From positions 1-15,170 of the forward strand of contig DDWM01000053.1 in assembly GCA_002345925.1 (NCBI GenBank): a DNA stretch of 15,170 nt. The letters are read 5' to 3'. Below the pieces are notes generated by a model, which searched no databases, was not told the origin of the DNA, and worked only from the letters and a program-made list of their open reading frames with translations. This stretch comes from Actinobacteria bacterium UBA2286 (lineage in GTDB: Bacteria > Actinomycetota > Coriobacteriia > Anaerosomatales > Anaerosomataceae). Below, one piece after another: positions 7,026 through 13,851 of this stretch. Positions within the stretch are counted from its first letter, which is position 1; each line of letters starts with the position of its first letter. The position numbers were made by a program, and so were the translations under genes.

Positions 7026-7240
7026 GCGAACTCCTTCATCGACGGATCCCTACATCGGGCTCGACCGGACGATGCTCGTTGTTTGCATAGATTTGCGGCA
7101 CGAACGCATAACCGCCCGCTCGTTGTATCACGACAATAGAATACCCTTTTGACGGCTAGATGAGCAGCAAATCCTGGGAAAGCTTACGCTCTCACGCTCA
7201 CTGTGCCACGATAGAGCTTCCTTCGATAAGGCAGGTACAT
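7026..7240. promoter_or_regulatory. Divergent intergenic region with a 9-base direct repeat
   Basis: The region separates the cDPG-synthetase-like operon (-) from the small membrane protein (+). GCTCGTTGT occurs at 7074-7082 and again at 7118-7126, 44 bases apart, each followed by a short A+T-richer stretch. Between them, GATTTGCGGC (7090-7099) followed by CGAACG (7101-7106) recurs in the leader of the dehydratase gene at 13940-13957. No -35/-10 pair on either strand is convincing. Promoters for both directions are expected here from gene layout alone. Confidence 0.4.
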
Positions 7241-7561
7241 GTGGACGTGATTCTCACCTTGATTGGCGGCGCATCTGGCGGTGCCAGCGGCTGGTTCGCA
7301 GGATTCCGCCTCGGCACACTTGTGAGTGACAAGCACGCGTGGCGGTACTGGGCGCTCAACGTGGGAGCGATGCTCCTCGCGCTCGGCGGCGAGATGCTGG
7401 GTTTGAGATTCGGTCTGCTGTGGCTATTGGCTGGTTCACTCGGATTCCTTGCTGCCGGTCTGACCGGTCTGAAGTATGGCCGAGGCAAGATCGTTGGACG
7501 CGGTAGTCGCATCGCTCCGAAGCATGAACCGGTCGAGATACCGCCGCTGTGGGAGGATTAG
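7241..7561 (+). CDS. Small membrane protein of unknown function, three predicted membrane segments
   Basis: I do not recognise the family. GTG 7241 (protein begins VDVILTLIGG) is chosen because AAGGCAGG (7228-7235) precedes it and because the extra 27 residues from an ATG at 7160 are polar, unlike the rest, and lack a ribosome site. GTG 7247 is possible too. The resulting 106 residues hold hydrophobic stretches at about 3-22 (rich in Gly/Ala/Ser), 38-56 and 57-76, followed by a basic linker (KYGRGKIVGRGSR) and a short acidic end. The basic tail suggests a cytoplasmic C-terminus by the positive-inside rule. Its TAG stop overlaps the stop of the convergent methyltransferase. Nothing in the sequence identifies a substrate or partner. 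Confidence 0.65.
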   Translation: MDVILTLIGGASGGASGWFAGFRLGTLVSDKHAWRYWALNVGAMLLALGGEMLGLRFGLLWLLAGSLGFLAAGLTGLKYGRGKIVGRGSRIAPKHEPVEIPPLWED

Positions 7562-8136
7562 GCCGTATCTTTCCCTGTGACGATGCTGTGATACTTGAGC
7601 ACGTCGTGAATCATCACATCGACGAATCCTGCTGCCGAGAGCTGACTTGCGATGTCGGCCGCCGCAATCCGGTGCTCGATCGGCGGACCCTTGGGCGTGG
7701 CCTCGCGCTTCCAGTCGACGATGGCGACCGTCCCGCCCGGGCGCAGCAGTCGGTGGGCCTCGGCTAGCATCTGTGCCGGGTCATCGAGTTCGTGGTGCAG
7801 ATTGATCGAGTACACGAGGTCAGCGATCGTGTCGCCAAGCGGAATCGCGCCGGCGTCGGCATCGGTCACCACGATGTCGCCCGGTAGGTCGTGATCCAGG
7901 TGCTTGTGCATCCACTCGATCATCACGGGCTCAGAGTCTACGGCGTACAGGCGTCCTTCGGGCATCCGGTCGGCGAACTCGCGCGCGAACATTCCCGTGC
8001 CTGCGCCGATCTCGATTGCTGTCCGTGCGTCGGCCACCCCGAACGCTTCCCATATCGCGGCAGGGTCCAAGTCGATGAGCCGACCGGCGTCATTCAGTTT
8101 GCCAAGCTTTGCGGGGTCGAAGCGATGCGCGGCCAT
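7558..8136 (-). CDS. Class I SAM-dependent methyltransferase
   Basis: A 192-residue protein. ATG 8136 (MAAHRFDPAK) follows GGATGGAGACCC; an in-frame ATG at 8214 would add 26 unsupported residues. Motif I is AIEIGAGTGMFAREFA (40-55), the acidic residue binding the SAM ribose is in LYAVDSEP (63-70), motif II/III corresponds to VVTDADAGAIPLGDTIADLVYSI (89-111), and LLRPGGTVAIVDW (130-142) is the late strand-turn motif. This pattern is that of the UbiE/Methyltransf_11 group of small-molecule methyltransferases. HRFDPAKLGKLNDAGRL near the N-terminus resembles a cap seen in related enzymes of anaerobes. Substrate is not visible. It stands alone, between a convergent membrane-protein gene and a divergent secreted-protein gene. 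Confidence 0.88.
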   Translation of the reverse strand: MAAHRFDPAKLGKLNDAGRLIDLDPAAIWEAFGVADARTAIEIGAGTGMFAREFADRMPEGRLYAVDSEPVMIEWMHKHLDHDLPGDIVVTDADAGAIPLGDTIADLVYSINLHHELDDPAQMLAEAHRLLRPGGTVAIVDWKREATPKGPPIEHRIAAADIASQLSAAGFVDVMIHDVLKYHSIVTGKDTA

Positions 8137-8223
8137 GGGTCTCCATCCGTTAGAACGTTCACGAGAGGTCAACTTGCGGTTCACACGCCCTACATACCCG
8201 ATGAGCATAGTCATTAGCGTAAG

Positions 8224-8239
8224 GGGTTCCCAAGAACCC
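8224..8239. promoter_or_regulatory. Small hairpin GGGTTC-CCAA-GAACCC upstream of the secreted-protein gene
   Basis: Six-base-pair perfect arms around CCAA end 11 bases before the AGGAGGTG ribosome site (8250-8257) of the gene at 8264. It lies in the divergent region between the methyltransferase and the secreted protein, so it is not a terminator for a neighbouring gene. It could be a leader hairpin that stabilises the message, or an operator. Confidence 0.3.
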
Positions 8240-8263
8240 TCTTCTAGCTAGGAGGTGCTGTTC

Positions 8264-8791
8264 ATGAAACGAGGAAAGTCACTTGCACTGGTTTCAGCCG
8301 GCCTGGTTGCTGGTCTGGTGCTCGGCAGCGTTGGCTTCGCGTATGCTGCGCCCGCCGACACTACACCGGCCAATCCCGTGCTCGCAAGCGGCCTGCGCAT
8401 GGGTCAGAGCATTCGCGACGCCGGTGGCCGTTTGGTCGATGTCGTGGCCAAGCTTACAGGGCTCTCTGTTGAAGACGTCCAGGCAGAGCGTGCTGACGGG
8501 AAGTCCGCGGCGGATATCGCCGAGGCGAACGGTGTAGACGCGGACGCGGTCGTTTCTGAGGCGCTTGCGATTCGCAAGGCCGCCCTGGATGCGAAGGTAG
8601 CGGACGGCACGATCACCCAGGATCAGGCGGACGCGGCTTACGCTCAGATGAGCGAACGTGTGGCCGAGCGTGTCACGACCGACGAGGCCGGCGCGCCGAG
8701 CTGGGCGGGCGGTGGCCGTGGTTCAGGCGGACGCGGTATGGGCGGACGTGGAGCAGCGGACGGAACTTGCGTGGCGGTTCCTGCTCAGTAG
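8264..8791 (+). CDS. Secreted protein of unknown function with Gly/Arg-rich tail
   Basis: A 175-residue protein; ATG 8264 has an excellent AGGAGGTG (8250-8257), better placed than for the ATG at 8255, which lies inside that site. A classical Sec signal peptide is clear: basic KRGK, hydrophobic core 8-25, and cleavage after AYA (26-28). There is no lipobox. The mature part carries a helical module at about 55-135 with LTGLSVEDVQAERADGKS...IAEANGV and DGTITQDQADAAYAQM, a pattern common in secreted proteins of Actinomycetota and Firmicutes in which paired helices are bounded by DG-T-I-T-x-x-Q-A turns. The tail (149-164) repeats xGGRG three times before a lone Cys169. Function is unknown. A strong hairpin terminator follows 27 bases after the stop, so the gene is probably monocistronic. 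Confidence 0.8.
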   Translation: MKRGKSLALVSAGLVAGLVLGSVGFAYAAPADTTPANPVLASGLRMGQSIRDAGGRLVDVVAKLTGLSVEDVQAERADGKSAADIAEANGVDADAVVSEALAIRKAALDAKVADGTITQDQADAAYAQMSERVAERVTTDEAGAPSWAGGGRGSGGRGMGGRGAADGTCVAVPAQ

Positions 8792-8817
8792 AGCGTTCAT
8801 CGAGGTATAGCATCACC

Positions 8818-8845
8818 AGAGAGCGGCCCATCCGGGTCGCTCTCT
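8818..8845 (+). terminator. Rho-independent-type hairpin after the secreted-protein gene
   Basis: Arms AGAGAGCGGCCC (8818-8829) and GGGTCGCTCTCT (8834-8845) pair over 12 bp with one G-U, around loop ATCC. The following run is TGCGT, so the U-tract is poor, as is often seen in GC-rich genomes. It lies 27 bases after the stop at 8791 and 70 bases before the NYN gene, and separates the two units. Confidence 0.72.
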
Positions 8846-8915
8846 TGCGTCCTCGCTGGTGTACGATGGCTTGAGGACAGGTACGACGCGTGTCTGGCAC
8901 AACCGGGAGGAAACC

Positions 8916-9722
8916 ATGGCTGACGAGGCACATTCCCTTGCCGTGCTCATCGACTTCGAGAATCTTGCGCTCGGCTACGAGCGACTGGGCGGATCCAGCA
9001 AGCGTGGTGGCGCCAAGAGCGCTGCGGCAAAGAACGGCACACAGTTCGATATCAGACTCGTGCTCGAGCGTCTGGTAGAGAAGGGCAAGGTCATCGTCAA
9101 GCGCGCCTACGCCGACTGGGGCCGATTCTCGGCGTACCGCGAAGTCATGCATGACCTTGGCATCCAGATGATGGAGATACCTGAGCGCGGTATGACCGGC
9201 AAGAACTACGCTGATATCCAGCTCACGGTCGACGCGCTTGACCTTTGCTATTCGAAGGAGCACATCGACACATTCGTTATCGTCTCCGGCGACTCAGATT
9301 TCACGCCGCTCGTGGCCAAGCTGAAGGAGAACGGCAAGTCCGTAATCGGGCTTGGGATGAAGGACTCTACAAGCGACTTGCTCGCGGCCAACTGCGACGA
9401 GTTCATCTACTACGAAGACATAGTTCAAGGGCCGGTTGCGCCCGACGTTCCGGACACGACCATCCCCAAGGCGAAGCGCCCGGCCATTGCGTTGCTCACG
9501 GAGTCCATCCAGGCTTTGCAGCGCGAGAACAAAGACGTCATGTACTCCTCGATGGTGAAAGACACCATGAAGCGCAAACAGCCGCAGTTCTCTGAGGCGT
9601 CGTACGGCTACCGCTCGTTCTCGGACTTGCTCCAGGACGCCGAGAAGCTGGGGCTCGTCTCGCTGCGCACGGATCAGCGCTCCGGGACATGGGTCGTCGT
9701 CGGGTTCACGGACAAGAAATGA
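8916..9722 (+). CDS. NYN-domain (PIN-like, LabA/DUF88) protein with C-terminal LOTUS/OST-HTH domain
   Basis: A 268-residue protein; ATG 8916 follows GGGAGGAAACC, better than the in-frame ATG at 8859. The NYN domain covers about residues 8-168: VLIDFENL (10-17, Asp13), NYADIQLTVDAL (97-108, Asp100) and VIVSGDSDFTPLV (121-133, Asp126 and Asp128) supply the acidic metal-binding set of PIN-like nucleases, so catalytic activity is plausible. A basic Gly/Ser/Lys insert sits at about 25-43. After a Pro-rich linker (170-188), residues 189-264 form a LOTUS/OST-HTH winged-helix domain (AIALLTESI...YSSMVKDTMKR...YRSFSDLLQDAEKLGLV...GTWVV), which binds RNA and, in studied examples, G-rich or G-quadruplex RNA. 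Together they suggest an RNA-targeting nuclease or RNA-binding protein. It begins a tight four-gene run and overlaps the next start by ATGA. Confidence 0.9.
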   Translation: MADEAHSLAVLIDFENLALGYERLGGSSKRGGAKSAAAKNGTQFDIRLVLERLVEKGKVIVKRAYADWGRFSAYREVMHDLGIQMMEIPERGMTGKNYADIQLTVDALDLCYSKEHIDTFVIVSGDSDFTPLVAKLKENGKSVIGLGMKDSTSDLLAANCDEFIYYEDIVQGPVAPDVPDTTIPKAKRPAIALLTESIQALQRENKDVMYSSMVKDTMKRKQPQFSEASYGYRSFSDLLQDAEKLGLVSLRTDQRSGTWVVVGFTDKK

Positions 9723-10870
9723 CGGGTACCCGCGTAGTCGCTCCACAGGGCTCGCCAGGATCAAGCGCGTATCCGTTGTTCTCGGCATTTCCTATGCTGA
9801 GAGACTGCATCCCTCGGGTGCCCCTCGGTTTGTGGCCTACTCCGATCAGTGAGCTGCCACGCCTGGCGGATGCAATCGGAGTTGGACGACTCTTCGTGAA
9901 GCGCGATGATCTGAGCGCGCTGCCGTACGGCGGCAACAAGGTGCGGAAGCTCGAGATACTTCTCGGCGATGCCCTCAGTCGTGGCGCCGTGGACGTTATC
10001 ACCTTCGGAGCGGCGGGATCGAACCATGCGCTCGCGACGGCCATCTACGGCACGGCGCTGGGACTGAACGTAACCTCGATGCTCACGCCGCAGCCCAATG
10101 CCCGGTACGTGCACCGGAACCTCCTCGCACACCTCAGGGTGGGCGCCTCCGTGCGTATGCATCCTGATCGCGACGCCGCGCTCGCTGATGCTGCCGCGCT
10201 CAGCGATGAGCTGCTGAAGCGAACCGGCGTGCCCGCCTACATGATTCCTTTCGGCGGGACAGCGCCGCTCAGCACCATCGGATTCGTGAATGCGGGATTT
10301 GAGCTCTCGGGGCAGATCTCGGCGGGACTCGTGCCTGCGCCTGACGTCATCTATGTGCCGCTGGGCTCGATGGGAACCGCAGCGGGAATCGCGCTGGGCC
10401 TGGCTATCGGTGGCGTAACGCCGCTGGTGCGAGCCATCACGGTGGTCCCGTCGCAGATTGCGACCGAAGCGCGTTACCGACAGCTGCTCGATGATACGGT
10501 CGACGTCCTTCGAGCCGGTGACGCCGTGATCCCGCGCAATCTCGCATCTAGTGTGAATGTAGAAGTAGTCGATGGTTTCTTCGGCGACGGGTACGCCCTG
10601 TTCACTCCCAGGGGTATGGAGGCTGTGCGCCTTGCAGCTGCCGAGGAGGGACTGAAGCTTGAGGGTACGTACACAGGCAAGGCCATGTCGGCGCTCATCG
10701 CCGATGCGCGTACGGGCGACCTTGCGGGCAAGACAGCGATATTCTGGGATACATACAACTCGCACGATATGGCTGCGCTGACCGATGGCGTTGACTACCA
10801 CCACTTGCCCGAGGCGGCCCGCATGTACTTCGAGACCGACGTACAGCCGTTGGATGCGGAAGGGATCTGA
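9719..10870 (+). CDS. PLP-dependent D-cysteine desulfhydrase / ACC deaminase-family enzyme
   Basis: The ATG at 9719 overlaps the upstream TGA (ATGA), giving 383 residues; an in-frame ATG at 9794 lacks a ribosome site. The fold-type II PLP signature is LFVKRDDLSALPYGGNKVRKLE (58-79), with K74 the probable Schiff-base lysine. GSNH (100-103) gives the Ser-Asn-His of the family, though the usual Gln before Ser is Gly here. PLGSMGTAAGIALG (214-227) is the phosphate loop, and EGTYTGKAMSALI (315-327) is the C-terminal active-site motif. The family converts D-cysteine to pyruvate, sulfide and ammonia, or opens the ACC ring; which applies cannot be decided. The first ~35 residues are an extension over the usual 325-340-residue enzymes, and their role is unknown. 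The GNAT gene starts two bases later. Confidence 0.88.
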   Translation: MTGTRVVAPQGSPGSSAYPLFSAFPMLRDCIPRVPLGLWPTPISELPRLADAIGVGRLFVKRDDLSALPYGGNKVRKLEILLGDALSRGAVDVITFGAAGSNHALATAIYGTALGLNVTSMLTPQPNARYVHRNLLAHLRVGASVRMHPDRDAALADAAALSDELLKRTGVPAYMIPFGGTAPLSTIGFVNAGFELSGQISAGLVPAPDVIYVPLGSMGTAAGIALGLAIGGVTPLVRAITVVPSQIATEARYRQLLDDTVDVLRAGDAVIPRNLASSVNVEVVDGFFGDGYALFTPRGMEAVRLAAAEEGLKLEGTYTGKAMSALIADARTGDLAGKTAIFWDTYNSHDMAALTDGVDYHHLPEAARMYFETDVQPLDAEGI

Positions 10871-10872
10871 AC

Positions 10873-11691
10873 ATGCCCGTGGTGTTTGCGGACGCAGCTC
10901 TCGCTGCGCGCCTGGAATCGATCTCTGCTGCCGAGAATGAGCGCATTGCGACTGCTGCGGCACGACTACACCCCGAGGACCGGCCGGAGGCGATCTGGGT
11001 TGCAGGCGGATGCGCCGTGTTCTGCAATCCCGGAGGTCCTATCAACCAGGTCACCGGACTCGGCTTCGCTGGTGTTGTCACAGCCGAGGATATCGACAAA
11101 ATCGAGGCGTTCTATGATGCCCACGGGGCTCCTACGCGTATCAACGTTTGCCCGCTTGCTGACCCCTCGCTGGTAGCTGAGCTTTCCCGCCGGTGCTATG
11201 TGTCGGACAGCTTTGAGAACATGCTCGTACGTGAGTTGCTCGACTCCGACGTGCTGCCCGAGCCCGACCCGGCGATCGATATTCGCATTGTTGAGCCGGA
11301 CGAGTACGAGCTCTGGGGCAGGCAGGTTGCCCACGGCTTCTCGCCGACGCGCGGTCCTTCGGACGAAGAGTTGCGTCTCGGCCGCGTCGTTGCCCACCAG
11401 GATGATATCGTCCGGTTGCTCGCATGGGTTGACGGCGAGCCGGCAGGCACGGGTGAAGTCGTCATCAGAGAAGGCGTCGGGTGGCTCTCGGCAGACACGA
11501 CGCTTCCGCGCTTCCGGGGCAGGGGGATCCAGACGGCGATGCAGCGTCGCCGGCTGCTGATTGCGCGCGAAGCCGGCTGTGGGCTTGCCGTTACGGAAGC
11601 GCATCCCGGTAGTGACTCTCAGCGGAATATGGAGCGTCATGGATTCCGCATCGTGTATACACGGGTCGACATGGTGAAGGCGAAGAGGTGA
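10873..11691 (+). CDS. GNAT-family N-acetyltransferase, two-domain type
   Basis: A 272-residue protein; ATG 10873 follows GGAAGGGATC, two bases after the previous stop. The C-terminal half is a standard GNAT domain: LSADTTLPRFRGRGIQTAMQRRRL (205-228) holds the acetyl-CoA pyrophosphate loop RFRGRGIQ (213-220), and HPGSDSQRNMERHGFRIVYTRVDM (244-267) closes it. The N-terminal half (about 40-120: INQVTGLGFAG, IEAFYDAHGAPTRINVCPLADPSLVAELSRRCYV) matches the degenerate GNAT-like half seen in tandem GNAT proteins and lacks the Q/R-x-x-G-x-G loop. It would transfer acetyl from acetyl-CoA to an amine on an unknown substrate. The operon context with a glycosyltransferase and a PLP enzyme hints at metabolite or cell-surface modification. 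Confidence 0.85.
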   Translation: MPVVFADAALAARLESISAAENERIATAAARLHPEDRPEAIWVAGGCAVFCNPGGPINQVTGLGFAGVVTAEDIDKIEAFYDAHGAPTRINVCPLADPSLVAELSRRCYVSDSFENMLVRELLDSDVLPEPDPAIDIRIVEPDEYELWGRQVAHGFSPTRGPSDEELRLGRVVAHQDDIVRLLAWVDGEPAGTGEVVIREGVGWLSADTTLPRFRGRGIQTAMQRRRLLIAREAGCGLAVTEAHPGSDSQRNMERHGFRIVYTRVDMVKAKR

Positions 11692-11695
11692 GCTC

Positions 11696-13003
11696 GTGCG
11701 AATCGCATGCGTGACAGATACGTTCCTGCCAGAAGTCAACGGCGTCGTGACAAGCATCGATGCCCACACCCGGATCCTGGCTGCGCGTGGCCACGAGATT
11801 CTTATCATCTGCCCCAAATACGGGTCGTACACCGATACTCCGCCGGACGGAATCAGCGTGCGGAGGTACGCGAGTTTCAGCTTTGCGAGCAACAAAGCAA
11901 CGCGGGTCGCCCTGCCGTCCGTGATGTCGATGACTCGAAGGCTGGCGAAGTTCGACCCGGATGTGGTGCACATTCATACACCGCTATCGATGGGCGTTAT
12001 CGGGTTGCTGGCTTCAAGGGCCCTGCGCGTGCCGAACGTGCAGACGTATCACACCTACATCCCTGACTTCATGCAGTACGTTGAGCCGTCGCGGCTGCTC
12101 GGTATCGATGACCTTCAGGACCGCATCGCGAACTCCATCGTCTTTGAACGTGCGATCGAGTCGGGTGCTTGGCAGCGCATCGTCAAGTCAAGAGCGCTTA
12201 TAGAGGAGCGCGCCGATGAGGTCCTCGAGGTGCTGCTCGGCGTGACTGACGATGTGACCGAGGACCGCCCGCAGCTCAACGCCAGGGTAGCGTGGCGTTT
12301 CACGCGCATGCTGTACAACCGGGCAAATCAGGTTGTCACGCCGTCGCTCACCCTCAAGCGAGAGCTGATGCGACACGGCGTGACGGCGCCGGTGAACCAC
12401 ATCAGTAACGGCATCGATCTCGACTTGGTCACTCGCAAGGAATCCTACGCTCCGACCGGTCGCATTCTGCATGCGGGGCGGCTCGGCGCGGAGAAGAACG
12501 TCGATGTGGTTCTCAAGTCGTTCGCCCGGGTCGCGGCGGACCTTCCGGGGGCGATGCTCGACATAGCCGGCGACGGACCTGCCCGCAAGTCGCTTGAGCA
12601 CCTCGCCGAGAAGCTCGGTCTTGCTTCCCGGGTCAACTTCCTCGGCTTCATGAAGAGGTCGGAGCTGGCTTCGATGTATCGCGATTACGACTGTTTCGCG
12701 ACCGCGAGCACTATCGAGACCCAGGGCATCGTGCTTCTTGAGGCCATGGCAGCCGGGCTGCCCGTGGTTGGTGTACGCGCGCTTGCCATACCCGAGATCG
12801 CCCGCACAGGTCGAAACGGCATCATCGTGCCGCCGTTCGATGAGCAGGCCATGGCGCGAGCACTCGAGCGCATGCTTGCCGAGCAGCCACTGCGTGAGCG
12901 CTTTGGCCTGGCGTCGATCGAGGACGTGCAAGCACACGCGCTCGAGCGCGTGGTCAACGATGTGGAGCGCCTGTACATGCTCACTGCAGCAGAGGGCGTC
13001 TAG
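11696..13003 (+). CDS. GT4-family glycosyltransferase (GT-B fold)
   Basis: A 435-residue protein; GTG 11696 follows GAGGTGA, four bases after the previous stop. The N-terminal lobe begins MRIACVTDTFLPEVNGVVTSI (1-21), typical of phosphatidylinositol-mannosyltransferase and sulfolipid-type enzymes, with VHIHTPLSMG (91-100) and QTYHTYIPDF (116-125). The C-terminal lobe has LHAGRLGAEKNVDVVLKSF (258-276), GDGPARKSLE (292-301) and the EX7E catalytic motif E341-x7-E349 (ETQGIVLLE), followed by AMAAGLPVVG. A nucleotide-sugar donor such as GDP-mannose or UDP-glucose is expected, probably with a lipid acceptor at the membrane face. Residues about 128-200 form an insertion between the acceptor lobe and the NRANQVVTPS strand, longer than in most GT4 proteins. 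It ends the run that began at 8916. Confidence 0.9.
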   Translation: MRIACVTDTFLPEVNGVVTSIDAHTRILAARGHEILIICPKYGSYTDTPPDGISVRRYASFSFASNKATRVALPSVMSMTRRLAKFDPDVVHIHTPLSMGVIGLLASRALRVPNVQTYHTYIPDFMQYVEPSRLLGIDDLQDRIANSIVFERAIESGAWQRIVKSRALIEERADEVLEVLLGVTDDVTEDRPQLNARVAWRFTRMLYNRANQVVTPSLTLKRELMRHGVTAPVNHISNGIDLDLVTRKESYAPTGRILHAGRLGAEKNVDVVLKSFARVAADLPGAMLDIAGDGPARKSLEHLAEKLGLASRVNFLGFMKRSELASMYRDYDCFATASTIETQGIVLLEAMAAGLPVVGVRALAIPEIARTGRNGIIVPPFDEQAMARALERMLAEQPLRERFGLASIEDVQAHALERVVNDVERLYMLTAAEGV

Positions 13004-13006
13004 CGC

Positions 13007-13201
13007 TTAAGAGCCCTCGATGCTGATGGCTTCGACCGGACATAGCTCCACGCACGCCTGGACGTCTGCGTAGAGTTCGGGTGCCGGGGCGGGATCAATC
13101 ACGTATGCGATCCCGTCGTCGCCGATGCGGAAGACCTCGGGGCAGGTGTCTTCGCACAACCGGCAGCCGATGCACAGGTCTCGATCCACGACTGCCTTCA
13201 T
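13007..13201 (-). CDS. Small single-cluster [4Fe-4S] ferredoxin
   Basis: A 64-residue protein; ATG 13201 follows GGGAGGTTAGCG. Cys10, Cys13, Cys16 and Cys54 (CIGCRLC...C-P) are the cluster ligands of the C-x2-C-x2-C...C-P type, and Cys20 and Cys50 occupy the positions that form a disulfide in the Thermotoga maritima ferredoxin. The protein therefore should carry one low-potential [4Fe-4S] cluster rather than two, in the cytoplasm. FRIGDDGIAYV (24-34) and CPVEAISIE (54-62) are typical of the family. It starts 59 bases after the acetyltransferase stop and ends 3 bases from the glycosyltransferase stop. The redox partner is not in the window, unless the iron-sulfur flavoprotein or another gene uses it. 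Confidence 0.92.
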   Translation of the reverse strand: MKAVVDRDLCIGCRLCEDTCPEVFRIGDDGIAYVIDPAPAPELYADVQACVELCPVEAISIEGS

Positions 13202-13236
13202 CGCTAACCTCCCGGGTGGGCGGTGCCAACAACGTA

Positions 13237-13246
13237 AGGGTACCCT
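13237..13246. repeat. Palindrome AGGGTACCCT between acetyltransferase and ferredoxin genes
   Basis: A perfect 10-bp palindrome in the 58-base gap between the acetyltransferase stop (13260) and the ferredoxin start (13201), 36 bases before the ferredoxin ATG. Too short a loop for a good hairpin; a DNA-binding site is conceivable, chance is likely. Confidence 0.25.
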
Positions 13247-13259
13247 CGGTGGGTTTTGG

Positions 13260-13769
13260 CTACACCCTCGGCAGCGGTCCGGTGATGAATTCCAGCATGA
13301 CGACATCCAGCCAACGATCGAACTTGCGGCCTACTTCGTGCAGCGTCCCCACGACTGTGAAGCCGAGTCGCTCGGCCATTGCCAGGCTGGCGACGTTCTC
13401 GGTGCATATGCGCGACAAGATGTTGTGAACGCCGATGCCGGGCGCCATGTCGAGAAGTTGGCGGGAGAGCGTGCCGCCGAGACCACTGCGCAGGTGTGCT
13501 GGATCGATGTAGACCGACATCTCTACCGTGCTGATGTAGGCGGCGCGATCCGAGTAAGGGAGGAAGGCGCCCCACCCTACGACGACACCGTCTTCCTCGG
13601 CAACGATCACGGGGTGCTGCTCATCCCGATTCGCGAGCCATGCCATGCGATCCTCGGCTGACTTGGTCTCCGTGTCGAACGTGGCGGTGCCGTTAAGCAC
13701 GGCGTGGTTGTAGATGGCCGCGATTGCTGCGGAATCTTCGGATCGAGCGGCGCGAAGTAGTGCTGACAC
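13260..13769 (-). CDS. Phosphinothricin-type N-acetyltransferase (GNAT)
   Basis: A 169-residue protein, the usual length. GTG 13769 (MSALLRAARSED) follows AAGGAGG at good spacing. The N-terminus LRAARSEDSAAIAAIYNHAVLNGTATFDTE (5-34) is the typical start of the Pat/MnaT branch of GNAT proteins. VEMSVYIDPAHLRSGLGGTLSRQLL (82-106) carries the acetyl-CoA loop RSGLGG (94-99), and ICTENVASLAMAERLGFTVVGTLHEVGRKFDRWLDVVMLE (121-160) is the conserved C-terminal part. The family acetylates methionine sulfone/sulfoximine, phosphinothricin or related amino acids; the physiological substrate here is inferred to be an amino-acid analogue. It is divergent from the dehydratase gene and probably transcribed together with the ferredoxin gene downstream. 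Confidence 0.9.
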   Translation of the reverse strand: MSALLRAARSEDSAAIAAIYNHAVLNGTATFDTETKSAEDRMAWLANRDEQHPVIVAEEDGVVVGWGAFLPYSDRAAYISTVEMSVYIDPAHLRSGLGGTLSRQLLDMAPGIGVHNILSRICTENVASLAMAERLGFTVVGTLHEVGRKFDRWLDVVMLEFITGPLPRV

Positions 13770-13851
13770 GCTTCCTCCTTGCGGTGAGGTGTATGGATTG
13801 CGGTAGGAGAATCACGGTGAAGTGCGGTTGTTCAAAAACGCAGGCGTCGCG

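Noticed and set aside
6234..7139. 301-codon open frame on the + strand opposite the cDPG-synthetase-like gene
   Set aside because: It is antisense to a gene with clear motifs on the other strand, its translation has no recognisable domain, and long antisense frames are expected at this GC content.
7160..7240. Longer N-terminus for the small membrane protein from ATG 7160
   Set aside because: The extra 27 residues are polar and the ATG lacks a ribosome site, while GTG 7241 has one.
9761..10963. 400-codon open frame on the - strand opposite the PLP enzyme
   Set aside because: Its product is Arg/His/Gln-rich without motifs, and it mirrors a well-supported enzyme gene.
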